Source of the DNA: JAFAGX01 sp035623335
GTDB taxonomy: Bacteria; Acidobacteriota; Terriglobia; Terriglobales; Acidobacteriaceae
Direction of reading: 5' to 3'
NCBI GenBank assembly: GCA_035623335.1
Contig: DASPTQ010000283.1
Span: 62,001 to 126,000, forward strand
DNA: 64,000 bases
Under the pieces are notes generated by a model, which was given only the letters and a program-made list of their open reading frames with translations, was not told the origin of the DNA and ran no database searches. Both the position numbers and the translations under genes were made by a program. Shown here in pieces: positions 46,224 through 54,838 of the stretch (the first letter of the stretch is position 1; the number at the start of each line of letters is the position of its first letter).

Positions 46224-48860
46224 CTAGGGCCGAGGTTGATTCGCCGCGAGATCCATCAGCAGTAGGTCCGAATCGTCTGTCAACCGATCGAAGACAATTC
46301 GCTTCCCGTCGGGCGTAATATCAAAGGCCCGCATGACCGCAGGACTGCTCAATTGGGTCAAACGCCGTGAGCGCATGGTGCTAAGGTCGAGGAGCCAAAA
46401 ATCCTGCTCGGCCAATGTCTTTCCGACCATGTAAACCAGGCCTGTACCATCTGGCAAAAACCGTGCTCTCTCACCCTCGCGCTGTACTTCGATGTCCGGC
46501 ATCTTCGCCGGCGAACCATCTGGGTGTATCGCCAGCAGCGGTGTCAGTGTGAACAACTGTGGTCCGCAATACACAATCAAGTCCCCGCGCGGGGACCACA
46601 CGGGATCCAAAAAAGTTCCGGTTGCGATCCTGACGGGCGAGCCGCCGTCCACGGGTAGCTTGAACAGGCCCGGCCCATTGTGGTCACCGCCAGTCACGAC
46701 AATCCATCTGCCGTCGGCAGACCAGGAAGCCGTTCCCCTCACATCGACTTCGCTCGAAAGGGGGCGGAGCTGGGTCCCATCCGCGGCCATGATGTGCATC
46801 CGCTGCTTTCCATCTTGGGTCAGCGAAAACGCAACCTCCATTCCGTCCGCTGAAACGGCCGCAGGGGATTGGAGAGCGCCTTCAGAGCCCTTCCAGATCT
46901 CGAGTGCCTTCCCGTCGCGATAGCTCCACAGTCCGTCCGCCCCGTCTCGGGAAGATAGGTAGAACAACGAGCCTCCTCCGAAGCGCGGCGCCTGAGAGCG
47001 GGTGGTTGGTAGGTGGAAAGCCTCGACATCTTGTTCTTCGATGAGACGACTGGTGATCGGAACGCTCCAAAGGTTGACTTGTGGGTTCACAATGCTCGCC
47101 ACGACACGTCGGCCATCGGCGGTGGCAGCTAAAGCCGTATATTGTTCCAAGCCTGAATTCAAACGCTCGGAACTTCGGCTTTTTACATCGAAGGCCCACA
47201 ACCATGGGCCACTTCCGTACTTGTTGTGGGCAACGAACAGAATGGTCCTCTCATCGATCGGAGTCGGGTAGGAGATATCAGTATTGAGATGCGTCAGTTG
47301 TTCTGCATCTCCTCCCTTGGGTGAAATGCGCCACAGGTCCATCTCTCGCGTGGCGGGGCGGCCGCGCACAAAGTAAATCCAGCGCCCATCCTTTGACCAG
47401 GCAGGATAGTGATTGTGCAATCCGGGGTCATTTTGCACGATCAATCGTTGATTGGTGCCGTCGCGATCCGCCACAAAAGTAGGGTCGCCTGCTTGAAAGG
47501 TGTGATAAACGAGTTGCGTGCCGTCGGGAGACCAGGCAACTTCGGCCGCAGCTTTGTCCAGGAAATTGCGCGGCACGCCACCCGTCAGCGGCCACAGCAT
47601 GAGCCTCCTGCCTTCAATGCCGGCGCTCCACACTTCCAGCCCGTCGCCTGAGAATCCCAGGGCGCGGAGGGGCGCACGTGCATCCCCGATCCGACCTTGG
47701 GTTAGGTTCGCGAGGCCGTTCCCGTCGGCCTGAATCAGCCAGATGTCGAACGGACCGCTCCGGTCGGAAATGAAGGCGGCGAATTTTCCGTCGGGGGAAA
47801 TCGCGGGGTTGCTCTTGTCTCCCCCGAAATTGGTGAGCCGTGTGAACTGCGCACGGGAAAGTGGATCCCTGGCAGTCCCCGTGCGATTGGCGACGACCCA
47901 CGCCAAAATTCCGGCAACCAATAACGCCGCGAGAGTCCCTAACCACAAGGTATACCGCTTCCACGGGTAGCCGGTGGGAACAGTAACCTGCGCCCGTCCG
48001 GAGTCAGAGTCGCGTTTCAGGCGCTTGAGGTCGGCATGAACGTCGGAGGCATGCTGATAACGCAGCTCACGATCTTTCTCGAGCGCCCTGCGAATCACCC
48101 CGTCCAGCTCGGGCAAAACGCGAGGATTAACTTGCGTTGCGGGTACTGGTTCCTTGTGCAAGATCGCGCCGCAGATTTCTCCCGAGCTCGCCCCTTCGAA
48201 CGGCGGCTTGCCGGTGGCCATCTCGTAAAGCACGCATCCGAACGAGAACAGGTCGGTTCGCGCGTCCAAACTCGCGGCCTTTACTTGCTCGGGAGACATG
48301 TACGCTACCGTCCCAAGCACGGCGCCGGAGCTGGTCAGCTGATCCGACGTTGTCTTCGTCTCCGATTCGGCGCTTGGAGAGCCTTGCGTATCGGTCACCT
48401 TTGCCAGCCCGAAATCCAGAATCTTGGCGTGACCCCGCTTGGTGACAAAGATGTTCGCGGGTTTGATGTCCCGATGGGTAATGCCCTGGGAATGTGCAGC
48501 ATCGAGAGCATCCGCAATTTCGATCGCGAGGGAGAGAATCGAGTCCATCTCCAAGGGGCAGCCTGAGATCTTCTGCTTCAGCGTGATGCCATCAAGAAAC
48601 TCCATCACGATGAAGGCTTGTCCGTGCTGCTCGTCAATCTCATGCACGGTGCAGATGTTGGGATGGTTCAGGGCGGAGGCCGCCTGTGCCTCACGCTGAA
48701 AGCGAGCCAGAGCTTGGGCATCCTTGGTTAGTTCATCGGGCAGGAATTTGAGGGCAACAAAGCGATGCAGCTTCACGTCCTCGACTCTGTAGACAACACC
48801 CATCCCGCCGCTCCCCAGCTTTTCGAGGATGCGGTAGTGGGAAATGTTCTGGCCAATCAT
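46224..48860 (-). CDS. Ser/Thr protein kinase with C-terminal PD40/TolB propeller
   Basis: 878 residues from the ATG at 48860 (MIGQNISHYRILEKLGSGGM), chosen because the kinase domain normally starts within a few residues; the frame is open to 48920. Motifs: GSGGMGVVYRVED, VALKFL, ITHRDIKPANIFV, DFGLAKV, GTVAYMSPEQVKA. A membrane helix (TLWLGTLAALLVAGILAWVV) separates it from a propeller with PAISPDGKFAAFISDRSG, WSPDGTQLVYHTF and WSKDGRWIYFVRGRP. It is paralogous in plan to the convergent kinase at 43475-46129, with an intergenic gap of only 94 bp. Function unknown. Confidence 0.93.
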   Translation of the reverse strand: MIGQNISHYRILEKLGSGGMGVVYRVEDVKLHRFVALKFLPDELTKDAQALARFQREAQAASALNHPNICTVHEIDEQHGQAFIVMEFLDGITLKQKISGCPLEMDSILSLAIEIADALDAAHSQGITHRDIKPANIFVTKRGHAKILDFGLAKVTDTQGSPSAESETKTTSDQLTSSGAVLGTVAYMSPEQVKAASLDARTDLFSFGCVLYEMATGKPPFEGASSGEICGAILHKEPVPATQVNPRVLPELDGVIRRALEKDRELRYQHASDVHADLKRLKRDSDSGRAQVTVPTGYPWKRYTLWLGTLAALLVAGILAWVVANRTGTARDPLSRAQFTRLTNFGGDKSNPAISPDGKFAAFISDRSGPFDIWLIQADGNGLANLTQGRIGDARAPLRALGFSGDGLEVWSAGIEGRRLMLWPLTGGVPRNFLDKAAAEVAWSPDGTQLVYHTFQAGDPTFVADRDGTNQRLIVQNDPGLHNHYPAWSKDGRWIYFVRGRPATREMDLWRISPKGGDAEQLTHLNTDISYPTPIDERTILFVAHNKYGSGPWLWAFDVKSRSSERLNSGLEQYTALAATADGRRVVASIVNPQVNLWSVPITSRLIEEQDVEAFHLPTTRSQAPRFGGGSLFYLSSRDGADGLWSYRDGKALEIWKGSEGALQSPAAVSADGMEVAFSLTQDGKQRMHIMAADGTQLRPLSSEVDVRGTASWSADGRWIVVTGGDHNGPGLFKLPVDGGSPVRIATGTFLDPVWSPRGDLIVYCGPQLFTLTPLLAIHPDGSPAKMPDIEVQREGERARFLPDGTGLVYMVGKTLAEQDFWLLDLSTMRSRRLTQLSSPAVMRAFDITPDGKRIVFDRLTDDSDLLLMDLAANQPRP

Positions 48861-49014
48861 GGGTTGCCTAAGAGATCGGCAAGGCGCATTCATGGTAAGG
48901 ACGATGGAAAGTACAGTCAACGAAAGCTGAGACCTATAGTGACGTCGAGGGCGTCACGCTCGGCGTCAGAGCCAGCGACTGGACCTCTGGAAATAATTGA
49001 AACGAAAAAGCTTA

Positions 49015-49087
49015 TGGCAGTCGAATCTGTAAGCCGAATTCGCCGGGCTGTGTTGCAAACAGAGAAGTTATTTGAAATCAGTGGCCG
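49015..49087 (+). repeat. Dispersed repeat, copy A (partial)
   Basis: Begins TGGCAGTCGAATCTGTAAGC and continues through CGAATTCGCCGGGCTGTGTTGC. It matches the first half of copies B (50520) and C (51795) and loses similarity after about 49087. The rest of the 48861-49361 interval has no gene that I can support. Confidence 0.75.
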
Positions 49088-49361
49088 TTGAGGAGTCTCC
49101 TGTGAGGCGAGCCACGATTCCAGGATTTGATGCGTCGCGTAAGTCTTTGAATCGGGAGGATAGTTACGACCAATCGGCAGTTTTTATTCGTTGCTGGGAA
49201 GACGAGCCTTCGGCCTTCCCGAAGACACTCAGGGCAGCTCCTGCCGATCGGAGGGACTACCGTGCCGCACCGCAACCGCTCTCGGATGCCGATGTGGTGT
49301 GGTTGCCAATCGTGGAGAAAACCTGCTGGAACGGGCTTTTGGAAACCTGGCAGATCAACTG

Positions 49362-49676
49362 CTAGCTCCTAAGTAGGTTATCCGCAATGCGAGAACCCTC
49401 CTCCGTCAGATCGTATTTTCCTGGTCCGCTTTTCACCATCAAACCGAGCTCTACCAGTGATTGCAAGACCCTGCCGGTGCTGTCGAGAATCGACTCCTCA
49501 TCTGATTCTGTCCGAGTGCCACCTAGCTTGATCAGAGCCGCATATGCAGTCGTCGAATGACTAGTCCCACCCTCGATTAGAGCGCGAGCGAGGACAGCCT
49601 CTTGTTGCTTGCTGAGTCTAGGTTTCGGGGCATCTACTGGCGGCCTTGGTGAACCACTCGACGATTTAGGCGGCAT
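49362..49676 (-). CDS. Small hypothetical protein, possible winged helix
   Basis: 104 residues from an ATG with AGGAAGG upstream. A Pro/Ser/Lys-rich start is followed by helices (SKQQEAVLARALIEGGTSHS), and the end (LQSLVELGLMVKSGPGKYDL then TEEGSRIADNLLRS) has the helix-strand-strand look of a winged-helix domain. It is related to no family I can name. It sits between repeats A and B, in a region of gene fragments, so it may be cargo of a past insertion. Confidence 0.5.
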   Translation of the reverse strand: MPPKSSSGSPRPPVDAPKPRLSKQQEAVLARALIEGGTSHSTTAYAALIKLGGTRTESDEESILDSTGRVLQSLVELGLMVKSGPGKYDLTEEGSRIADNLLRS

Positions 49677-49849
49677 CGCAAGCCTTCCTGACAGTGAAAT
49701 TATACGCGTATGAGAATTGTCCTGAATCTCACTGCAAACAATTGGCTGACGGGGCCGAGCGCGTGTGAACTGTCACTTTTGGCAGTTGTACGCGGCGCCT
49801 GCGGCTTTTAAGGTCTCCTTGTCCAAAATCATCCAGACGGAGGTAATCC

Positions 49850-50353
49850 ATGCCAGTAAGAGATCCAAAAGAGGTTTTTCTTATGCTCCTTAGCCATGTC
49901 AGACAAGGCACGGAAAGGGGTGCGAAAGTCTATGAGGAAATCGGCGAGATAGCCAAAGATCCTGAGATCAAGGAAGCCATTGAAGCAAGGGCTTTCATTG
50001 CAAAGGGCGTTCTCGCAAGATTGGATGAGTGCTTCAGGATCCTCGGCGAAAAGCCAGTGCAACTGAGTGGGGAGCTTCGTGAAACATTCATCGAAGACTT
50101 CCGCAAGGAATTCAACGAAATTCAATCACCTGTCGCCCGACGTTTGTACGTTTTGGCAAAGCTCATTCGGCTCACCCATATGCGCATCGGAGAGTATGTT
50201 GCGCTTACGGCGGCTGCTGACTTTGCAGGTCACCACGGCGTAGCCGTCCTGCTTGAATCTTGCCTCGCTGACAAGCTCGCCTTTGTCGAACGCAATCGCC
50301 GACTCATTCGGCGCATTGCGGAAGCGAGAGTTGCCGAGCGTCTCGCCGCATAA
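49850..50353 (+). CDS. DUF892/YciF-like ferritin-like protein
   Basis: 167 residues from an ATG behind CGGAGG. It is all-helical. Helices one to four carry EVFLMLLSHVRQGTERGAKV, EIKEAIEARAFIAKGVLARL, RRLYVLAKLIRLTHMRIGEY and HGVAVLLESCLADKLAFVER, the four-helix-bundle pattern of DUF892 (YciE/YciF) stress proteins. The conserved carboxylates and His could bind a di-iron centre, although the match is by pattern only. These proteins are usually stress-induced and of unknown activity. It is monocistronic and lies between repeats A and B. Confidence 0.6.
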   Translation: MPVRDPKEVFLMLLSHVRQGTERGAKVYEEIGEIAKDPEIKEAIEARAFIAKGVLARLDECFRILGEKPVQLSGELRETFIEDFRKEFNEIQSPVARRLYVLAKLIRLTHMRIGEYVALTAAADFAGHHGVAVLLESCLADKLAFVERNRRLIRRIAEARVAERLAA

Positions 50354-50519
50354 GGCACGAAGACCACCAACCCGAGCCATCTGCATTGATCCGTCCGCGG
50401 GCGAATCGGTGCGGATGGCTTTTGGATTTTGCGGAATTTCGAATCGGCGTTCTCCCGACCTCAACGGTCCCACGCGGTCACTTGTCTTGATGGTTCTCTC
50501 CTCCCTGCGCCAGTGAATG

Positions 50520-50670
50520 AAAACAGGATAGTTTCTGGCAGCCGGACCTGTAAGCCGAATTCTCCGGGCCGCGTTGCAACTACACAACTTATTGAAGACG
50601 AAAGACCACGAAGTGTTAGTAACGTCAAGATCGTTAGGCTGGCAGGTTTTACGTCAGACCGGCGTCACAA
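50520..50670 (+). repeat. Dispersed repeat, copy B (full length)
   Basis: About 151 bp, matching copy C end to end: AAAACAGGATAG at the start, ACCTGTAAGCCGAATTCTCC in the middle and ACCGGCGTCACAA at the end. It is oriented like copies A and C and lies 155 bp before the apbE fragment. No gene is visible in the 50354-50824 gap. Confidence 0.8.
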
Positions 50671-50824
50671 TTTTTCCTTAGCTCCCAATCCCAGAACGAC
50701 TCTTGTTCCCTCGGGGAAATGGGCATAATTGGGGGTGGGAGACGGGAATCGAATTCCCAACCCGGCAGCAAACGAAGGACTTAACCGAGCACGGTCAGCA
50801 ATATTGGTCCTTCCAAGTGCATGA

Positions 50825-51613
50825 CGCGAGGCGGACTGGTGCGACCGGCCTGAGAGCGAGTGGAGCCGAGTCAATCGCGACGCGGCCGCGCACTCTCTGA
50901 CGGTCTCACCGGAGTTGTTTCATCTCCTGTCCGATTGCATCGAGTACAGCCGCGCCAGCGAAGGCACTTTCGATCTGACAGTCGGTCCGCTCATGCGCGC
51001 CTGGGGATTCTTTGGCGGAAGCCGTCACGTTCCATCTGCCGGCGAGATCCGGGACGTGCTCGAGTTGGTGGGATACCAACACATTCAACTGAATGCACGC
51101 GAGCGAACAGTGCACTTCGACCGTCCGGGTGTCGAAATCGATCCCGGGGGAGTGGGCAAGGGCTACGCCGTCGATCGCATGGTCGAGATTCTTCGCGCGC
51201 GAGGTTATCGCAACGCACTCGTCGCCGCATCCGGCAGTAGTGTTTACGGACTGGGCAATCCTCCAGACGAGCTTCGCGGCTGGCCCATCAACATTGCCGA
51301 TCCTTGGGACCGGCGAAACAACGCCGCGCAGGTGTTCCTCAAGGACATGTCTCTCTCCACCTCAGGCAGCTATGAGAGATCATTCCGAGTCGGCGGACAC
51401 CGTTACTCGCACATCATGGATCCCCGCCGCGGCTTCCCAGCCGAAAACGCCGTTCAGGTCACCGTCCTCGCACCGCGCACCATCGATAGCGAGGTCTGGG
51501 CCAAGCCCTACTTCATCCAGGGAAGCGCGTGGACCGCGGCACACAAGCCGAAGTCCTGGCGTGTGCTCTACTGCGAAAACATTCTCGGTACCGCATGCTC
51601 CTGGGTCGAGTAG
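50825..51613 (+). pseudogene. apbE: FAD:protein FMN transferase, N-terminally truncated
   Basis: The frame opens after a stop at 50822-50824 and runs 262 codons. From WSRVNRDAAAHSLTVSPELF onward it is a good ApbE: ASEGTFDLTVGPLMRAWGFF, VEIDPGGVGKGYAVDR (FAD/Mg site), STSGSYERSFRVGGHRYSHI and MDPRRGFPAENAVQ. ApbE attaches FMN covalently to Thr of exported redox proteins. The usual signal peptide and first 70 or so residues are missing, and the sequence just upstream is unrelated, so the copy is probably non-functional unless an internal start is used. It is bracketed by repeats B and C, suggesting recombination or insertion placed it here. Confidence 0.8.
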
Positions 51614-51794
51614 GCATTCCCTGTGGAGTGTCTTGGGAAAACACGTATCCGTTGGGCTTGGTCGTCGACAGCGATGGCAGCCGCAACTTCTGGGCAGCTT
51701 CGACGATCCTTAGTAGTCCAACTCAATCGTGATCGAGTCGTTGTAGCTGACACACTGGCGTTACAATGCTAGTTGTCGATTTCCTAAACGATTG

Positions 51795-51949
51795 AAAATA
51801 GGATAGCTTGTGGCAGCCCGACCTGTAAGCCGAATTCGCCGGGCTGCATTGCAAACAGACAACTTATTATTTGCAATCAGTCGCCGCGAAGTGTCCATGA
51901 TGTCAACTTTGGCAGTGACGGCGGGTTTTGCGTCACACCGGCGTCACAA
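51795..51949 (+). repeat. Dispersed repeat, copy C (full length)
   Basis: About 155 bp, matching copy B throughout. It contains a perfect 8-bp inverted repeat, ATTGCAAA (51848-51855) with TTTGCAAT (51870-51877). It follows the apbE fragment by about 180 bp. The 51614-52061 interval contains nothing else recognisable. Confidence 0.8.
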
Positions 51950-52061
51950 CTTCAGTTCCAGCTCATCCCCGCATGTCGGTATTGAATTCCGTTTAGCTCG
52001 TTATTGGGGAGTTGAGCCGAACAGATTTCGTTTTACCCAGGATGCGTGCGTAGAGTCGCAA

Positions 52062-52269
52062 TCATTTGGATCTCGCGGTTGCCAATAGACACAAGGCTCC
52101 AAAGGCTACGTTGGCGGCTACAAATGCCGTACTGCCGCTCGGATCAAGCAGTGGCGAAACCGCTACTCTATCCGCGCCCACAAGCTTGATGTTGTTCAGT
52201 TCCCGCAATAGTAAATTCACTTCATGCCTAAGAAGGCCCAGTCCTCTTCGTCGTTGGTACCGGGAATAA
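52062..52269 (-). pseudogene. Possible C-terminal remnant of a membrane protein
   Basis: Reverse-strand frame without a start codon, running after a stop and reading SRYQRRRGLGLLRHEVNLLL, then RELNNIKLVGADRVAVSP and TAFVAANVAFGALCLLATAR before a TGA at 52062-52064. The composition (amphipathic helix then one hydrophobic segment) looks protein-like, and better than the overlapping forward frame. The family is not recognised; it may also be non-coding. Confidence 0.3.
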
Positions 52270-52289
52270 ATTATTCAAAGATCCATTCG

Positions 52290-53153
52290 TCAACGCACAA
52301 TGAAAGCAATCGATAGCAGGATTCCAAACGCGATACCCTGCTTCATCTCCGACCAGCCGAGTTGTCTCACGTCGAGCCGTTCATGCCCTAGAAAGAACCA
52401 CCGTGTCCCTCGAACGAGTGCAGGAGCAAACGCGAGAATGACCAGCGGCCGAATGTAGTGCAATCGCACGCCAAGCACGAGGGCCGCTAGCAGCAAGACC
52501 TGCACCAGAAAAAAGAACCTGCCCTTATCCAACTTGTCCCGCAATGTGCTGGCGCGGGCCGCGTGAATCCGCAATTGCACGAAGTGAATCTGGTTCCAGG
52601 CGAACAACCAGTTTGCCGCCCATAAAACAAACGCAGGTAAATCCAGACGTCCCGTGCCGAGGTAGTAAGTGGCCGGGGCGGTAGCGGTCAGGCCGACTGC
52701 GCCGGCCAGCTGCGACACCATGCGAGCCTTGTGGCCAAGCGTCCGAAGCACCACTTGGGCGACAAACGCCGCGGCAGCGACTACTCCGATGATCAGCAAC
52801 TTCAGATTGCGCCCGCCCCACATCAGGCCGACGAGGCAAGCCGCCGACGCGACCGCCAAAACCAGCGATGCCGTGAACGCGGCCCAACGTTCCCGCGAGG
52901 TCCGCGCGGTCATCGGACCTGAACCCAGAAGGCTTTCGACCGGCGTCCGGAGCCAGAACAAGAACAGTGCAGCGGCCACGAATAACAGGAGCGGCCAGAA
53001 GTGCTGCGCCGATGCCAAACCCGCGGCCACACCCGTGAACAGCGGAACCAGCATAAGGCCCCATGCGCCGTGTTCGCGCGGAACAATCAGGGCGCGCGTG
53101 CGTGCCATGCCGGCTGCACCTTCGACGCTGGCCATCTCAGTCATCTCTGCCAT
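52290..53153 (-). CDS. YwiC-like membrane protein
   Basis: 287 residues from the ATG at 53153 (MAEMTEMASVEGAAGMARTR); the frame is open to 53279 but would then overlap the divergent gene at 53252. The YwiC-family start RALIVPREHGAWGLMLVPLF is diagnostic, followed by eight or so membrane segments (FWPLLLFVAAALFLFWLRTP, LIIGVVAAAAFVAQVVLRTL). YwiC genes are often found with nitrate/nitrite respiration genes (named after the Bacillus nar region), but the function is unknown. It is divergent from a DUF438 protein, and a Crp/Fnr-type palindrome lies between. Confidence 0.85.
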   Translation of the reverse strand: MAEMTEMASVEGAAGMARTRALIVPREHGAWGLMLVPLFTGVAAGLASAQHFWPLLLFVAAALFLFWLRTPVESLLGSGPMTARTSRERWAAFTASLVLAVASAACLVGLMWGGRNLKLLIIGVVAAAAFVAQVVLRTLGHKARMVSQLAGAVGLTATAPATYYLGTGRLDLPAFVLWAANWLFAWNQIHFVQLRIHAARASTLRDKLDKGRFFFLVQVLLLAALVLGVRLHYIRPLVILAFAPALVRGTRWFFLGHERLDVRQLGWSEMKQGIAFGILLSIAFIVR

Positions 53154-53192
53154 GATATGGCCTAATTTTCCCCCGGCAAAGCGGCCAACGCT

Positions 53193-53206
53193 GTGACATA
53201 AGTCAT
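53193..53206. promoter_or_regulatory. Crp/Fnr-family palindrome between divergent genes
   Basis: GTGACATAAGTCAT: the core TGAC-N4-GTCA is perfectly symmetric and close to the DNR/NNR consensus TTGAC-N4-GTCAA. It lies 45 bp before the DUF438 start and 39 bp before the YwiC-like start, suitable for control of both by an anaerobic/NO-responsive regulator. Confidence 0.55.
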
Positions 53207-53251
53207 CGTGGCACTCGCGCCGCTCTTCTAGTCTGCATTCTGGAGAGAGCC

Positions 53252-54493
53252 ATGAGTGAATTGATCGACAATCGGGCACATCGAATCGCCATACTCAAGG
53301 ACATCATCAAGCACCTGCACTCAGGCGCTGCGCCGGAACTCGTCAAGGACCGTCTGCGGGAACTCGTTGGGCGGACCGACGCCACAGAAATCATGGCCAT
53401 GGAGCAGCAACTCATGGTCGAAGGAATGCCGGTTGAAGAAGTGCGCTCCATGTGCGACTTGCATTCCCAGGTCACGCGCGACGTGCTGGTTCAGATCGCC
53501 CCGCCGCCGGCGATTGCGCCGGGCCACCCGGTTGATACCTTCCGCCGCGAAAATGCCGCGCTCAAAGGCCTCATCGCTGCCATGCGCGGAACTTTTGCCG
53601 AGGCTACGAATCTCGACGCCAAGGCCGACGTCAGGGAGCTGGTGTTTCGTCTGCGTCAGTTGGCCAATGACCTGATGGACCTCGACAAGCACTATCAGCG
53701 CAAAGAGCATGCGCTGTTTTCCTGCCTGGAACGGCACGGAATTACCGGCCCTTCCAAGGTGATGTGGGCGAAAGACGATGACGTGCGCAAGCTGCTCAAG
53801 CAGATGAATCAGTCAGCGCACGACTGCGTTCCGATAGCCCCTGCGGTAAAACGGTTTTTCGCGCAATCTGCGCAACCGGCTTTGTCTGCCATCGAAGAAA
53901 TGATCTCTAAGGAAGAGAACATTCTTCTTCCCATGGCGCTGCAGACCCTCACTGACAATGAGTGGGCCGAAATCTGGGCTGCCTCACCGCAATACGGCTG
54001 GTGCCTGGTCGAGCCCCAGACTAGCTATCAGCCACCTGCGGCGGCAGGAGCGGCGACCAGCGCCGTCCCCAAAGAGGGCACCATTATGATTCCGACCGGC
54101 CATGTCACAGTGGAGCAGTTGGTCGCGGTGCTTTCGACCCTGCCCCTCGATCTGACTTTCGTGGATGCCGAAGATCGGGTCGCTTTTTTCAGCGAGGGCC
54201 CCGATCGAATCTTTGCCCGCAGCAAAGCCATCATCGGCCGGAAGGTGCAGCATTGCCATCCGCCGCGAAGCGCCGATCTTGTCAATCAGATTCTCGATGA
54301 TTTCCGCTCCGGCCGGCAGAATGTTGCCGAGTTCTGGATCAGCTTTCACGGCAAGTTCGTGCACATCCGCTATTTTGCCGTGCGCAGCCAAGACGGCACG
54401 TACCTGGGTACCGTGGAACTCACCCAGGATCTGGCTCCCTTGCGGCGGCTTTCCGGAGAACGCCGGCTGCTCTCCTATGCAGCGGCGAGCTAA
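53252..54493 (+). CDS. DUF438-hemerythrin-PAS protein
   Basis: 413 residues from an ATG preceded by GGAGAG. Residues of about 1-75 match the DUF438 helical domain (AHRIAILKDIIKHLHSGAAP). Residues 95-235 form a hemerythrin-like four-helix bundle with candidate iron ligands in LMDLDKHYQRKEHALFSCLE and EEMISKEENILLPMALQTL. Residues 295-400 form a PAS domain (LDLTFVDAEDRVAFFSEGPD, IIGRKVQHCHPPRSADLVNQ). This architecture occurs in proteins thought to sense oxygen or NO through the di-iron site and is common near anaerobic respiration genes. No kinase or DNA-binding output is attached. Context with YwiC and the reductase operon supports a redox-sensing role. Confidence 0.87.
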   Translation: MSELIDNRAHRIAILKDIIKHLHSGAAPELVKDRLRELVGRTDATEIMAMEQQLMVEGMPVEEVRSMCDLHSQVTRDVLVQIAPPPAIAPGHPVDTFRRENAALKGLIAAMRGTFAEATNLDAKADVRELVFRLRQLANDLMDLDKHYQRKEHALFSCLERHGITGPSKVMWAKDDDVRKLLKQMNQSAHDCVPIAPAVKRFFAQSAQPALSAIEEMISKEENILLPMALQTLTDNEWAEIWAASPQYGWCLVEPQTSYQPPAAAGAATSAVPKEGTIMIPTGHVTVEQLVAVLSTLPLDLTFVDAEDRVAFFSEGPDRIFARSKAIIGRKVQHCHPPRSADLVNQILDDFRSGRQNVAEFWISFHGKFVHIRYFAVRSQDGTYLGTVELTQDLAPLRRLSGERRLLSYAAAS

Positions 54494-54513
54494 GGAGACT
54501 CTGAACAAGTGTG

Positions 54514-54535
54514 GCGCGGACACTCCTGTCCGCGC
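54514..54535. repeat. Perfect palindromic hairpin (REP-like)
   Basis: GCGCGGACA (54514-54522), loop CTCC, TGTCCGCGC (54527-54535): a 9-bp perfect stem 20 bp after the DUF438 stop, without a T-run. The GGACACTCCTGTCC form is a frequent intergenic palindrome in acidobacterial genomes as far as I recall. Confidence 0.7.
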
Positions 54536-54579
54536 ACAAGTTTGGATTCTGCAAGACTGTGGGACCGAAAAGAGTTCCC

Positions 54580-54838
54580 CTAACGCTTGCATTTTCCCGG
54601 GAAGTACGATCCCAACAGCTGGCAAGATTTCGAATCCAGGTTCATTTTGGCGATGTTCGCCCGGAACTCAATGCCGTGCTTGGATTCGTTGTAGATCTCA
54701 ATCTGCAGGTGGTCGGGACCGAGATGGCACTTCCCGCAGTTTTCCGGCTGACGAGCAACCGCTGAGCTGAACGAGTTTCGCCCGTGACAAGCGGCAAAGG
54801 TGCCGTGGCTGCCGTCGGGGTTCACTCGCCCGATGGTG
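54580..54838 (-). pseudogene. Inverted fragment of a hydroxylamine-oxidoreductase-like multiheme cytochrome
   Basis: On the reverse strand from about 54838 the sequence reads TIGRVNPDGSHGTFAACHGR, then RQPENCGKCHLGPDHLQIEI and HGIEFRANIAKMNLDSKS. This is the middle of HAO-family octaheme cytochromes. One CxxCH is intact (CGKCH); the preceding one has lost its first Cys (FAACH). The family sequence stops after LDSKS, exactly where the forward-strand fragment starting near 54838 resumes. The fragment therefore looks like a piece flipped in place. Confidence 0.75.

Noticed and set aside
49072..49365. 97-codon forward frame after repeat A
   Set aside because: No ribosome-binding site, no recognisable fold, and a composition typical of chance frames.
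52066..52269. 67-codon forward frame
   Set aside because: The reverse-strand reading looks more protein-like, and neither has clear support.
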